A stretch of 64,000 bases of DNA from Myxococcales bacterium (GCA_030681895.1 JAUXRI010000138.1:1-64000), one strand, 5' to 3'; shown: positions 1 through 9,266, counted from the stretch's first letter. The notes: generated by a model from the sequence alone, not told the origin. Made by a program: numbers and translations.

Positions 1-595
1 ACATGACGGCGCGGCCGTCGTAGTGCTGTCCGAGAATCTGCACCGGCGCCAGGTACTCGGTGGTGCCGACGATGAGGCCGGTGCCGGTCAGCTGCGTCTC
101 TCCGTCGAGCGAGCGCGCGATGCCGAAGTCGAGCACCTTCACCAGCTCGGGCGCCTGGCCTCTGGGGACGAGCACGAGGTTGGCTGGCTTGATGTCGCGG
201 TGCACGAGACCCGCGCGGTGGGCGGCGTCGAGCGCAGCGCAGACCTGCACGGCCATCTGCACCGTTCGCTCCACGCTGAGCTGACCCTCGCGCCGCAGCA
301 CCGCAGAGAGCGAGTCTCCTTCGAGCAGCTCCATCACGAAGTAGAGCTCGCCCTCGGTCGTCTTGCCGACGTCCAGCACCCTCACCACGTTGGGGTGCAC
401 CAGCTTCGCGGTGTGCTTCACCTCACGAACGAAGCGCTCGGCGGCCTCTGCGTTCCGGTACTCCGGTCGAAGCAGCTTGATGGCAACGGGCTGATTGGCC
501 GGCACGTCGAGCGCGCGGAACACCACGCCCATGCCACCGGCACCGAGCCGTGATTCGAGACGAAAGCGGTCAATGGTGCGCGGAAGGACGTCCAT
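1..595 (-). CDS. Serine/threonine protein kinase, N-terminal part (cut by window edge)
   Basis: Reading the minus strand from ATG at 595 gives a Hanks-type kinase catalytic domain that runs off the window after about 198 residues. Visible are the glycine loop GAGGMGVV, the ATP-binding lysine in VAIKLL, the catalytic loop HRDIKPAN, the metal-binding DFG in LDFGIARS, and an activation segment GTTEYLAPVQ. The usual APE triplet of subdomain VIII reads APV here, so the conserved Glu is missing. The family phosphorylates Ser/Thr in signalling cascades and is abundant in myxobacteria. The C-terminal part (often with a membrane segment and sensor repeats) lies outside the window, so the input cannot be guessed. 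It is divergent from the hybrid histidine kinase at 756. Confidence 0.93.
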   Translation of the reverse strand, partial: MDVLPRTIDRFRLESRLGAGGMGVVFRALDVPANQPVAIKLLRPEYRNAEAAERFVREVKHTAKLVHPNVVRVLDVGKTTEGELYFVMELLEGDSLSAVLRREGQLSVERTVQMAVQVCAALDAAHRAGLVHRDIKPANLVLVPRGQAPELVKVLDFGIARSLDGETQLTGTGLIVGTTEYLAPVQILGQHYDGRAVM

Positions 596-755
596 CGTGC
601 AGGGCGAAAGGGAGCCCGCGAGGGTCGCATGTCGCTCCGGAGGCGTCTATTCGCTCCTGAGTCCTGCAGCGCTCGCGGGTCGTCGACGACCTGTGCGACA
701 TCGGCTCACTCGATTTCGGGTCGGCATGGTGACGAGGCATCGCTAGGCTTGAAGC

Positions 756-2513
756 GTGCACCGGATCAGCAGGGGGTTGATCACCAGCAGGGCGTCAGCG
801 CTCGCGCTCCTCGGTCGTGAAGCCCCCGGTGACGAAACGCACCGGCTCCGCGTGGTGTTTCTGCTGATGCTCCTGCTCGGCGGAATGTCCCTCAGCCTGG
901 TGCTCTCGGTGGTGAACGTCGTCACGGGTCTGCCGCGAGAGGCGGGTGGTGCCGCAGCTGGCGCGGTGGTGTGTGCCGCCGTGCTCGCGCTCTGGGTGAA
1001 GACCGGCCGGTTGTCGGTGGTGACGACGTTCTACGGAGTGGTGCAGGTGTTGATGTTCGCCGGGAGCGCGTTGGCGCTCGGGCAGCCGTCGTACCTGGCC
1101 TGGTTGGCGCTCGGGCCGATGACGCTGCTCTTCTTCGCGGGGCGCAAGGCGGGGCTCTTCTGGCTCGGCGCCACGCTCGCCGCGGCGCTCGGTGCGGGCG
1201 CGCTCTTCGTCACCGGCGTGGTGCCGTCGCACGAGCGGCCCGACCTCAACCATCAGGTCTTTCGCGCCATCGTCTTCATTCCTGTGGTGGTGGTGATCGG
1301 CTTCCTCTTCGAGACGGTGCGCCTGAGGACCATGGCGTCCCTTCGCGCCGCGCAGCTGGCGGCCGAGCGCGCCAACCAGGACAAGGACCGCTTCCTCGCC
1401 AACGTCAGCCACGAGATTCGCACGCCGCTCAACGGCGTGTTGGGCATGACCGAGGCGCTCCTCGGCGCGCGCGAAGGCATGTCTCCGGCGGTGCGAGACG
1501 GCCTCGGCGTGATTCAGCAGAGCGGTCACCTGCTGCGCGTGCTCATCGACGACCTGCTCGATTTCGCGCGCATGCGGGAAGGCAAGCTGTCGCTGTGTGA
1601 CGCGCCCTTTTCGGCCGCGCAGGTGGTCGAAGAGGTTGGTGCCTTGCACGCTGGCGCGGCGCAGCTGCGAGGGCTCGACTACCGCGTGGAGGTGTCGGTG
1701 CCTCGGGAACTCCGGCTCGTCGGAGACCGCGTCCGCATCGCGCAGGTGTTGAACAACCTCATCGCCAACGCCGTGAAGTTCACCGCGCGAGGCCAGGTGC
1801 TCGTGAAGGCCAGAGTGACGCCCGTCGCGGGGCAACACGTGCTGCGCCTCTCGGTCACCGACTCAGGTCCAGGCATCGCGCTGCACGACCGCGACCGTCT
1901 CTTCAAGCCGTTCGGCCAGCTCGAGTCCGCGCGGGGCCATGGCGGTACGGGGCTCGGGCTGGCGATGTGTCACCAGCTGGCCCAGCTGATGGGCGGCGCC
2001 ACCGAGCTCGACAGCGAGCCGGGGAAGGGCAGCACGTTCTCGCTCGTCGTCCCTCTGAAAGAGGCCAGCACGCCCGCGGTGGTCGAGGCCTCGACGACGC
2101 CACGTCGCTTCGCGGGCCGCGCGCTGGTCGTCGACGACAACGCCATCAACAGCCGGGTCGCCAGAGCGCTCCTCGAGCAGGCCGGCCTCACGGTGGTGAC
2201 CGCTGGCGACGGCGAACAGGCCCTCGGTCTCCTGGCGAAGGAGCACGTCGACCTCATCTTCATGGACGTGCACATGCCGGTGATGGACGGCCACCAGGCG
2301 ACCCGAGAGCTCAGGCGCCGCGAAAAGGTCGCCAGCTTGCGTCGCACGCCCGTCATCGCGCTCACCGCCAGCGCGCTCGAGCAGGAGATGAGCGCGTGCT
2401 TCGCCGCCGGAATGGATGACGGGCTCGCCAAGCCCATCACCGTCGCCGCGCTCCACTCGGTGCTGGCGCGCTTCGCGTTGCCCGCCGAGCCCGACGCGCG
2501 CGCGGTGGGGTGA
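756..2513 (+). CDS. Membrane hybrid histidine kinase with C-terminal receiver domain
   Basis: The 585-aa protein starts with GTG at 756. Residues about 30-190 contain roughly six hydrophobic segments and no recognisable periplasmic sensor domain, so the input may be sensed in the membrane. A HisKA domain follows with the H-box FLANVSHEIRTPLNG (phospho-accepting His219), then an ATPase domain with N-box NNLIANAVKFT, G1 box DSGPGI, F box LFKPFGQL and G2 box GHGGTGLGLA. A receiver domain (about 455-575) has the acidic pair DD near 460, phospho-acceptor Asp504 in IFMDVHMPVMDG and the conserved Lys in LAKPI. It should autophosphorylate and pass phosphate internally to Asp504; an Hpt or response-regulator partner is not in the window. 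It converges on the phosphoesterase gene with only 2 nt between the stop codons. Confidence 0.95.
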   Translation: MHRISRGLITSRASALALLGREAPGDETHRLRVVFLLMLLLGGMSLSLVLSVVNVVTGLPREAGGAAAGAVVCAAVLALWVKTGRLSVVTTFYGVVQVLMFAGSALALGQPSYLAWLALGPMTLLFFAGRKAGLFWLGATLAAALGAGALFVTGVVPSHERPDLNHQVFRAIVFIPVVVVIGFLFETVRLRTMASLRAAQLAAERANQDKDRFLANVSHEIRTPLNGVLGMTEALLGAREGMSPAVRDGLGVIQQSGHLLRVLIDDLLDFARMREGKLSLCDAPFSAAQVVEEVGALHAGAAQLRGLDYRVEVSVPRELRLVGDRVRIAQVLNNLIANAVKFTARGQVLVKARVTPVAGQHVLRLSVTDSGPGIALHDRDRLFKPFGQLESARGHGGTGLGLAMCHQLAQLMGGATELDSEPGKGSTFSLVVPLKEASTPAVVEASTTPRRFAGRALVVDDNAINSRVARALLEQAGLTVVTAGDGEQALGLLAKEHVDLIFMDVHMPVMDGHQATRELRRREKVASLRRTPVIALTASALEQEMSACFAAGMDDGLAKPITVAALHSVLARFALPAEPDARAVG

Positions 2514-2515
2514 TG

Positions 2516-3331
2516 TCAGCGTTGGCCCGGCACGAGCCTGGTGGCTTCGAGCGTGCGGTGGTTCTCGACGTCGACCAGCCAGAAGCCTTCGCGACCCGGC
2601 TCGGTCGAGCTCCCGCCACCGAAGAGGTGAGGGCGTTCGTTCTCCGCAGGCCGCCACGAGCGGATGTGCGAGTGCCCGTGGTGCAGCACGACGCTGCGCC
2701 CATGGAGCACCTTCAGCAGCGCGGGCCCATCTTTCGCGAGCGGGCCGTGGTGCGAGAGCACGTGCACCGTTCTTCCCGAGAGGCGCGGGTCATCGAGCAC
2801 GCGGGCGAGTGACGCGAGCTGGTCGGCGCCGAGGCGGCCGACGAAGTACTGCATGACGCCGGCGACGCGCGTGCTGTCCAGGCCCACGAGCGCGACGTCG
2901 TCACCGAGCAGCTTCACGAAGGGGTAGCCGTGCGCGTCGGCGTACTCGGGCAGGTCGGAGGCGAGGTGCGCCGAGAAGACGCGCTCGAAGGCCCGGGCGT
3001 CGAGGTAGCGGTCATGGTTTCCGGGAACGAGCGTGAGCCGGCGCGCCTCGAGGAGCGGGCGCAGCGTGGCGTGCATCGCCTCGAGCTCTTCGGGGTGGCC
3101 CATCGCGGTGAGGTCGCCGGTGAGCAGCACGTGGTCGGGCGCGTGCAGCTCGATGTCTTCGAGAATGCGGGCCCACTGCGTCGCCGCCTCGGAGAAGCGC
3201 TTCAGCCGTCCGAAGCCATGCAGCTCGATGCGGCCCAGCGCGCCCTGCAGGCCGCTGCTCGACCACGTGCGCTTCTTCCAGTCGAGCTGGTGGTGAATGT
3301 CGCTGACGTGAATGAAGCGCACGGGCGGCAC
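2516..3331 (-). CDS. Calcineurin-like metallophosphoesterase
   Basis: The 271-aa protein starts with GTG at 3331. It shows the complete dimetal signature: DIH (Asp11, His13), GDLT (Asp73), GNHD (Asn105, His106), SHHGP (His194) and GHSH (His220, His222). This order and length fit the class III cyclic-nucleotide phosphodiesterase / CpdA-like group of the calcineurin superfamily, which hydrolyses phosphodiester or phosphomonoester bonds with two metal ions. There is no signal peptide, so it is probably cytoplasmic. It follows the SulP gene on the same strand after a 69-nt gap and may be co-transcribed with it. The family call is firm; the actual substrate (cyclic nucleotide, nucleotide or phosphoprotein) is not shown by the sequence. 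Confidence 0.92.
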   Translation of the reverse strand: MPPVRFIHVSDIHHQLDWKKRTWSSSGLQGALGRIELHGFGRLKRFSEAATQWARILEDIELHAPDHVLLTGDLTAMGHPEELEAMHATLRPLLEARRLTLVPGNHDRYLDARAFERVFSAHLASDLPEYADAHGYPFVKLLGDDVALVGLDSTRVAGVMQYFVGRLGADQLASLARVLDDPRLSGRTVHVLSHHGPLAKDGPALLKVLHGRSVVLHHGHSHIRSWRPAENERPHLFGGGSSTEPGREGFWLVDVENHRTLEATRLVPGQR

Positions 3332-3400
3332 TGTGACGAACCGGGCCCGTGGTTGGCAACTGCCCGAACATCACGAGCCACGCCCGTCGTTGATGACGCA

Positions 3401-5260
3401 CTACTCGACGGGTCTGTTCGTTCTCGAAACGGACCGCCGGTGACGGTTGAGCAGGTGAAGCCTGATTGGCCCAGCATGTGTTCGGCGGTACCGATGAATC
3501 CTGGCGCCGAGGAGCTCGAAGGCCGATTCGAGTGTGCCGCAGATGGCGAGTTTGCCGGCCACGGGAACCAGGCCAGCCTTCGAGAACATCTTCACGGCGT
3601 CAGGCGGGACCCCGACGAGAATCACCTTGATGCCATGGCGCCCGAGTTCGTCGAGCACGGTTTCGAGGGCGACCAGCCCCGTCACGTCGACGTGAGTCAC
3701 CCGCTCGAGACGGAAGATGACGACCTTCACATGTTCGCCGATGGCGCGAATGGCTCCCATCGCGCGCTCGGCTGCGCCGAAGAACAGGGGACCGGAGATG
3801 TCGTACAGAATGACGCCGTCGGGCAGCGTGCCTGGCAGGCCTTCGCGAATGACCTTGCCCTGCGTCGTCACCGACATGCGTCGCATGAAGAGCAGCGAGG
3901 CGAGGAGGACGCCGGCGGTGACGGCGATGACCATGTCGAAGACGACGGTGAGGAAGAAGCAGGTCAGCAAGACCGCCACGTCGCTGCGAGGGGCCACTTT
4001 GAGCGTGTGAATGAAGTGCTCGAGCTCGCTCATGTTCCACGCGACGAGCAGGAGCAATGCCGCAAGGCTCGACATCGGCAGGAACTGGAGCGCGGGGGCC
4101 AGTGCCACGATGGCCAGCAGAACGGTCGCCGCATGCATCATCGACGCGACCGGCGAGCGGCCTCCAAAACGATAGTTCGACGCCGTTCTGGCAATGGCGC
4201 CCGTCGCGGGAATTCCCCCGAAGAAGGGTGTCACGACATTGGCGATGCCGAGCGCCAGGAGCTCGGAGTCCGGGTCGTGGCGCGTTCGAGCCATGCCGTC
4301 TGCGACGACAGCCGAGAGCAGTGACTCGATGGCCGCGAGCATGGCGATGGTGAACGCGGTTGGCAGCAGCGCTCTGAGCGTCGACAGGCTCAGGCCAATG
4401 GGCAGGCCATCGCTGCCGGGGGCCTGCCATGGCAGGAGCAGGTGCGGGGCCACCCGTGGAATTCCCGTCACGGTGACGCCGTCGATGATGCTCTGGAACC
4501 GAGTGCCGATGGTGTCGACGTGGGCGCCGATGTGAAACTCAGAGAGCAGGACGGCGAGCAGCGCGCCCGCAGGCAGCGCGACGAGCGGCGCTGGCACTCT
4601 CTGGACCCACGCGGGGAGCGAGAGCCACTTCGAAGGAATTCGTGGGATGAGCAGGATTGCCAGCGTCACGGTGCCCACCAGCAGCTCGGTCGGGTTCATC
4701 GTCGACCGCGCCGCCCACATGGCTGTCAGCCGGTCCGTGAAGTGCTCTGGGGTCGTGAGCAGCTTCAGGCCGAGCAGGTCTTTGAGTTGCAGCACCGCGA
4801 TGACGCAGGCGATTCCCGCGGTGAACCCAGTCGTCACCGGGAAGGGGATGAACTCGATCAGCTTTCCCAGGCGAAGCAGCGCAATGCCGATGAGGATGAA
4901 CCCAGCCAGCAGGCCGGCGACGAAGAGACCGCCCAACCCGAAACGCGTCTGCAATGGCGCGAGGACCACGATGAAGGCTGCGGTGGGGCCGACGACCTGG
5001 AGCCGCGAGCCGCCCAGGAGGGCCGCGATGAACCCCGCGACCACCGTCGTGTAGAGCCCCTGCTGGGGCGGCGCGCCCACCGCGATGGAGAGCGCCATGG
5101 CGAGCGGCAACGCGATGACGCCAACCAGAAAGCCTGACACCACATCGCGTTTGAGATCGTCGGCGGTGTAGCCATGTTTCAAGACGGCGCGCATGGCCGA
5201 AGCAGGGAGCGCCGAGAGCGGTAGTTGCTGCGTGGTGTCCGTGAATCGAGAGCGAGCCAT
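3401..5260 (-). CDS. SulP/SLC26-family anion transporter with STAS domain
   Basis: The 619-aa protein has about 12-14 hydrophobic segments between residues 40 and 440, followed by a cytoplasmic STAS domain at about 465-570. Its start region (DDLKRDVVSGFLVGVIALPLAMA is typical of the first helix, here split by no gap) and the signature GAIARTASNYRFGG near residue 358 match the bacterial DauA/YchM-like branch. These proteins move sulfate, bicarbonate or dicarboxylates across the inner membrane with H+ or Na+. No carbonic anhydrase gene is fused or adjacent, so bicarbonate is not favoured by context. The protein has a short Arg/His-rich C-terminal extension after the STAS domain. The 280 bp upstream separate it from a divergent exported protein and probably hold both promoters. 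Confidence 0.95.
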   Translation of the reverse strand: MARSRFTDTTQQLPLSALPASAMRAVLKHGYTADDLKRDVVSGFLVGVIALPLAMALSIAVGAPPQQGLYTTVVAGFIAALLGGSRLQVVGPTAAFIVVLAPLQTRFGLGGLFVAGLLAGFILIGIALLRLGKLIEFIPFPVTTGFTAGIACVIAVLQLKDLLGLKLLTTPEHFTDRLTAMWAARSTMNPTELLVGTVTLAILLIPRIPSKWLSLPAWVQRVPAPLVALPAGALLAVLLSEFHIGAHVDTIGTRFQSIIDGVTVTGIPRVAPHLLLPWQAPGSDGLPIGLSLSTLRALLPTAFTIAMLAAIESLLSAVVADGMARTRHDPDSELLALGIANVVTPFFGGIPATGAIARTASNYRFGGRSPVASMMHAATVLLAIVALAPALQFLPMSSLAALLLLVAWNMSELEHFIHTLKVAPRSDVAVLLTCFFLTVVFDMVIAVTAGVLLASLLFMRRMSVTTQGKVIREGLPGTLPDGVILYDISGPLFFGAAERAMGAIRAIGEHVKVVIFRLERVTHVDVTGLVALETVLDELGRHGIKVILVGVPPDAVKMFSKAGLVPVAGKLAICGTLESAFELLGARIHRYRRTHAGPIRLHLLNRHRRSVSRTNRPVE

Positions 5261-5542
5261 GCGCGGTCAACCTTCTCTCAGCGCACGTGGTTTCGAACAG
5301 CGACTGCTGCACGGCTCCAGCTCGGCGAAGGCGTCGGTCGAGGCGCCATGGCCATCACGTGTGAGCCACAAGTGAAGCATGGTTCGACAGTTGTAGGTCA
5401 CCATCGCAGTCCCGATCAGCGCATCGACCAACCAGCGCCACCAACCACGTTCGTGGCGAATGGGTCGTAGAAGGAGCAGCCATCGAATCGAAGCGGCAAG
5501 GCGGAGCTGCGGCGTGCGAGACTTCGGACCTCGAGGTCCTCG

Positions 5543-6403
5543 ATGCGCTGCTGGCGGCTGACCCTGGTGTTTGCGCTGCTGACCGCGGCGAGTGTTCACG
5601 CCCAACCCGCGAGGTCTCGAGCCGTGACGATCGATGAGCTGTTCCGTGGCTACGTGAAGAAGCTCCCGGAGCCGAAGACCCTGTCGGAACAGAACGGCAT
5701 GGGCATGGCGCAGTGTGATGGCAAGCCAGCGCCGACCTACAACCTGCTCCGCGCGACGGCCGGCAAGCTGCCGGTGAAGACCGACGCCGACGTGCTGAGC
5801 CTGGTGCCGTGGGCGCGGCATCAGAACCCGTGCATTCGGCAGATCGCCATCGAGGCCCTCATCACGAAGATTGGCTTCGACCGCGACGAACTCTCAGCGC
5901 CCGGCATGCACGAGGTCGAAGACCACCACTTCCACGACATCATGGTGTCGGTGCAGCGCTTCCTCGAGGCGCGGAAGGTGTCGATTCCTGTCGAGGTGTT
6001 TGAGGGGCTGTACGTCACCGTGACGGAGAAGGACTTCGTGCCGCTGCTGCGCGGCTCGTGGGTGGAGGAGCTCGAGGAGGGAAAGGGCTTTCAGAACGTC
6101 GTGGAACTCACCGACGCCGAGCTCAGCGTGACGAGCAAACACCTGCCCTCCGACGCCGCGCATCCGGACCACACCTGGACGACGGGCCTCACCGGCGTGA
6201 CGGTCAACGAGCGCGGACAATTCGTCGTGACGGGCGCGTGGGCCGTCGAGTCGAACAGCGCTGGCTTCCGAGGCAAACGGACCGAGCCGTCACCGTTCGT
6301 CTACCGCTTCTGGCCAGTGGCGCCGGGCGTCGTGTGGTTCAAGAACGGGGAGCACGCGTACTGGGAGAAGCTGCGGCAACGACCTGCACCGGTACGCCGC
6401 TGA
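5543..6403 (+). CDS. Exported protein of unknown function
   Basis: The 286-aa product begins with a clear Sec signal peptide (basic MRCWR, hydrophobic core LTLVFALLTAAS, cleavage after VHA at about residue 20). A GAGGT ribosome site lies about 7 nt before ATG 5543. The mature protein is soluble, with an Asp/Glu/His-rich stretch (EVEDHHFHD near residue 130) that could bind metal, and a C-terminal part with WFKNGEHAYWEKL. A short HEAT-like helix (CIRQIAIEALI) is visible. I do not recognise the family. The last 65 nt of the gene overlap the 3' end of the oppositely transcribed molybdopterin oxidoreductase gene. Confidence 0.8.
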   Translation: MRCWRLTLVFALLTAASVHAQPARSRAVTIDELFRGYVKKLPEPKTLSEQNGMGMAQCDGKPAPTYNLLRATAGKLPVKTDADVLSLVPWARHQNPCIRQIAIEALITKIGFDRDELSAPGMHEVEDHHFHDIMVSVQRFLEARKVSIPVEVFEGLYVTVTEKDFVPLLRGSWVEELEEGKGFQNVVELTDAELSVTSKHLPSDAAHPDHTWTTGLTGVTVNERGQFVVTGAWAVESNSAGFRGKRTEPSPFVYRFWPVAPGVVWFKNGEHAYWEKLRQRPAPVRR

Positions 6404-8486
6404 GCGCCGCGTTGCCACTCACCACGTCGACGCGCTGGTCGTCACTCAGGTCGTTCACGCTCGCGCCAGCATGGTCTGCGGCGACCTGCAGCCGAATGCC
6501 TTCACGCGCGTGGCCGTAGCCGTGCGGCAGGCTCACCACCCCAGCCATCAGCTCGTCGCTCAGCTGGAGCGCCACCGTCACTTCGCCCACCCGTGAACGC
6601 ACGGTGACTGGCGCGCCGTCTTCGAGGCTTCGTGCGCTCGCATCCGCCGGGTTCATCAGCAGCGTGCATCGGTCGGCGCCGCTCACCAGCCTCGGCACGT
6701 TGTGCAGCCACGAGTTGCAGTCGCGCGTGTGACGACGGTTGATCAGCACGAGGCCTTCGGTCGGCGCAGCAGCCTCGAGCCGCGCGACGTCATCGGCGAG
6801 GTGCCGCGGATACAGCTCGATGCGCCCGCTCTTCGTCTTCAGGCGCAGGTGGAGCGCAGGCTCCAGCGCGCCGAGGTCGAGCCCGTGTTCGTGCGCGGCG
6901 ACCTTCTTCAGGCTCAGGCCTCCACGGCCACCACGCGCGCCGAGCCGAAGGCCGAGGTCGAGCAGCCTCTTCGGGCCAAGCCGCTCCATCACGCTCCACG
7001 TCAGAGACGCCCGCACGCCAGCACCACGGAGCGCGTCGAGCCGCTTTCCGAGCCCGATGAGGATCTGCCAGTCGTGCCGCGCGGTCGGGCCAGGGTCGAA
7101 GAGCGCGTCCGCGTGTCGCGCCACGGTCCTCACCGCGAGCATCGGGAACACCACGTCGAAGTGCACGCGCTCGAGCGGCGACGGCGGCGGCAGGATCACG
7201 TGCGCGTGTCGCGTCGTCTCGTTCAGGTACGGGTCGATGGAGACCATGAAGTCGAGGCCGGCGAGCGCGCGGTCGAGCTGGGCGCCGTTCGGCGTCGACA
7301 ACACCGGGTTGCCGGCGAAGGTGACGAGCGCGCGGAGCTGTCCTTCGCCTGGCGTGAGCAGCTCTTCCGCGAGCACCGAGACGGGCAGCTCGCCGCCTAC
7401 CTCTGGAAGTCCACGCACGCGAGAGCGCCAGCGCCCATAGCTCCCGGGTCCGACAGACATCGGCCGCGGCAACCAGCGTGGGTCGAACGGCGGCATCGGG
7501 AACATCGCGCCTCCCGGCCGGTCGAGGTTGCCCGTCACGACGTTGAGCACCGTGATGAGCCACGCGCACAGCGTGCCGAACGTCTGCACCGAGGTGCCGA
7601 TGCGGCCGTAGCAGACCGCCGAGGGCGCGTTGGCGAAGCGCTGCGCGAGCGTACGAATCGTCTCTGCGGCCAGGCCCGTCGCGCCGCTCACCGACTCGGG
7701 CGTGAAGCGCTTCACCAGCGCACGCACCTCGTCGAGGCCGTGGAGCTGGTCGACCTTCACGTGCGGCTTCAGCGGCGACGCGAGCACCTCATGCAGCAGC
7801 GCGAGCAGCAGGAGCGCATCGGTGCCCGGACGAATGAAGTGGTGCTGGTCTGCGCGAACGGCCGTCTCCGAGCGCCGCGGATCGATGACGACGAGCGTGC
7901 CTCCGCGTTGCTTCAGCGCGTCGAGGCGGTGACGCATGCCGGGCGCCGTCATGAGGCTGCCGTTCGACGCGAGTGGATTGGCGCCGAGCACGAGGAAGAA
8001 GTCGGTGCGGTCGACGTCAGGCACCGGGAGCAGCAGCTGGTGTCCGAACATCCAATGCGCGGCGAGCATGTGCGGTAGCTGGTCGACCGACGTCGCGGAG
8101 AAGCGGCTGCGCGTGCCGAGCGCGCGAAGGAACGACGGCCCGAAGAGCAGGGCGCCGGTGTTGTGAGTGGTTGGATTGCCCAGGTACGTCGCGACCGCGT
8201 TTCGCCCGTGGCGCTTTTGTACGTCGTGGAGCCGCGTCGCAGTCTCGTCGAGCGCCTCGTCCCACCCGATGGTCTTCCACTGGCTGCCCTCGCGACGCAT
8301 CGGCTGCTTCAGGCGGTCGGGGTCTTCGTGCAGGTCCTTCAGCGCAGTGGCCTTGGGGCACAGGTAGCCCTTGCTGAACGGGTCGTCCTCATCGCCACGA
8401 ATCGACGTCACGCGCGCCCCGTCGGTCTCGATGCGGAGCCCGCACATCGCCTCGCAGAGGTTGCACGCCCGGTGGTGAGTCGCCAT
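6339..8486 (-). CDS. Molybdopterin-dependent oxidoreductase (formate dehydrogenase/BisC-like catalytic subunit)
   Basis: The 715-aa protein opens with a [4Fe-4S] binding site C8-x2-C11-x3-C15-x27-C43 (CNLCEAMCGL ... GYLCPK), followed by the large molybdopterin domain (GANPLASNGS, VVIDPRRSETA) and a C-terminal dinucleotide-binding domain at about 580-700 (INRRHTRDCNSWLHN, LPHGYGH). This is the DMSO-reductase superfamily, bis-MGD enzymes that reduce or oxidise small substrates. There is no Tat signal, so it acts in the cytoplasm, like assimilatory nitrate reductases and some formate dehydrogenases. It lacks extra ferredoxin domains, and no electron-transfer partner gene is adjacent. It lies 59 nt downstream of a TetR gene on the same strand and probably shares its transcript. 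Substrate cannot be assigned. Confidence 0.92.
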   Translation of the reverse strand: MATHHRACNLCEAMCGLRIETDGARVTSIRGDEDDPFSKGYLCPKATALKDLHEDPDRLKQPMRREGSQWKTIGWDEALDETATRLHDVQKRHGRNAVATYLGNPTTHNTGALLFGPSFLRALGTRSRFSATSVDQLPHMLAAHWMFGHQLLLPVPDVDRTDFFLVLGANPLASNGSLMTAPGMRHRLDALKQRGGTLVVIDPRRSETAVRADQHHFIRPGTDALLLLALLHEVLASPLKPHVKVDQLHGLDEVRALVKRFTPESVSGATGLAAETIRTLAQRFANAPSAVCYGRIGTSVQTFGTLCAWLITVLNVVTGNLDRPGGAMFPMPPFDPRWLPRPMSVGPGSYGRWRSRVRGLPEVGGELPVSVLAEELLTPGEGQLRALVTFAGNPVLSTPNGAQLDRALAGLDFMVSIDPYLNETTRHAHVILPPPSPLERVHFDVVFPMLAVRTVARHADALFDPGPTARHDWQILIGLGKRLDALRGAGVRASLTWSVMERLGPKRLLDLGLRLGARGGRGGLSLKKVAAHEHGLDLGALEPALHLRLKTKSGRIELYPRHLADDVARLEAAAPTEGLVLINRRHTRDCNSWLHNVPRLVSGADRCTLLMNPADASARSLEDGAPVTVRSRVGEVTVALQLSDELMAGVVSLPHGYGHAREGIRLQVAADHAGASVNDLSDDQRVDVVSGNAALSGVPVQVVAAASPSTRAPRS

Positions 8487-8545
8487 GCGCGGGAGCGTAG
8501 CCGCGAGGGGTCGTCAGCGCTTGATGGTGCGAGGCGCGAAGCGAG

Positions 8546-9205
8546 TCATGCGGGCCTGATGAGCGCGCGACTGCTCTCGTTCAGGCCGAGATAGCCGAGC
8601 ACCAATTCACTCAGCTCTGCGACGAGCGTCTCGGTGTCGAGCTGCGCCGGCCGGTCGACGAGCCGCAGGTGCGTGACGGCTTCGACGGCGGTGACGAGCA
8701 CGTACGTCGCGACCTCGACGTCGAGCGGCCGGAACTGCGCGCGGTGTGCTTCGAGCCACGCCCGTACGAGCGCCGCCGACATGTTCGACATCTGCTGCAT
8801 CGCCTTCACGCCGCTGCGAATGCCAGGCACCTGCTCCATCAACACGCGATGGAGCTCGGGGTCGTTCGCGTGCAACCGCACGAGCGCGCCGATGTAGCTG
8901 CGAACGAGCTCCTGAATCGAGCGGGGCTGCTCGGCCGAGTCACGAATCGTCTCGAGCAACAGCGCGTAGCCTTCACGCGCGTGCTCCTCGGCCAACGCGG
9001 CCACCAGCGCCTCTTTCGACGGGAAGTATTGGTAGAGCGAGCCGATCGACACGCCGGCCTTCTTCGCCACCGCGTTCGTGCTGCACGCCGCGAAGCCCTT
9101 CGTCTTGAGAATGTGAGCGGTCGCTCGGAGAATGGAATCGACCGTGTGTTGGGCCCGGTCTTGTTTTGGCACTTTCCGAGCGAATTCAGCAGGCTGTGGA
9201 GTCAT
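8546..9205 (-). CDS. TetR/AcrR-family transcriptional regulator
   Basis: The 219-aa protein has the N-terminal TetR DNA-binding domain at residues about 20-70: helix ILRATAHILKTKGFAACST, recognition part AVAKKAGVSIGSLYQYF and the family anchor SKEALVAAL. The C-terminal all-helical region is the ligand-binding and dimerisation part and gives no ligand clue. It is divergent from the P450 gene, with 61 bp between start codons holding an inverted repeat at 9234-9257, and upstream of the molybdopterin enzyme on the same strand. The usual model for such layouts is autorepression plus repression of the divergent enzyme, relieved by a small hydrophobic ligand; that part is inference. Confidence 0.94.
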   Translation of the reverse strand: MTPQPAEFARKVPKQDRAQHTVDSILRATAHILKTKGFAACSTNAVAKKAGVSIGSLYQYFPSKEALVAALAEEHAREGYALLLETIRDSAEQPRSIQELVRSYIGALVRLHANDPELHRVLMEQVPGIRSGVKAMQQMSNMSAALVRAWLEAHRAQFRPLDVEVATYVLVTAVEAVTHLRLVDRPAQLDTETLVAELSELVLGYLGLNESSRALIRPA

Positions 9206-9233
9206 GGAAGGCGGTGTCCGGGAAAGCGAGTCG

Positions 9234-9257
9234 AATATGTGAGCGTGGACTCATATT
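9234..9257. promoter_or_regulatory. Candidate TetR operator (inverted repeat)
   Basis: A 24-bp imperfect palindrome with perfect 6-bp outer arms AATATG (9234-9239) and CATATT (9252-9257) lies in the 61-bp gap between the divergent TetR and P450 genes. It is AT-rich inside GC-rich DNA. Position and spacing fit a TetR-family operator covering both promoters. Binding is inferred from context only. Confidence 0.5.
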
Positions 9258-9266
9258 ATTCCGGCC

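Noticed and set aside
6702-8078. A 458-codon plus-strand frame
   Set aside because: Antisense shadow of the molybdopterin oxidoreductase, which has its full Fe-S and cofactor motifs.
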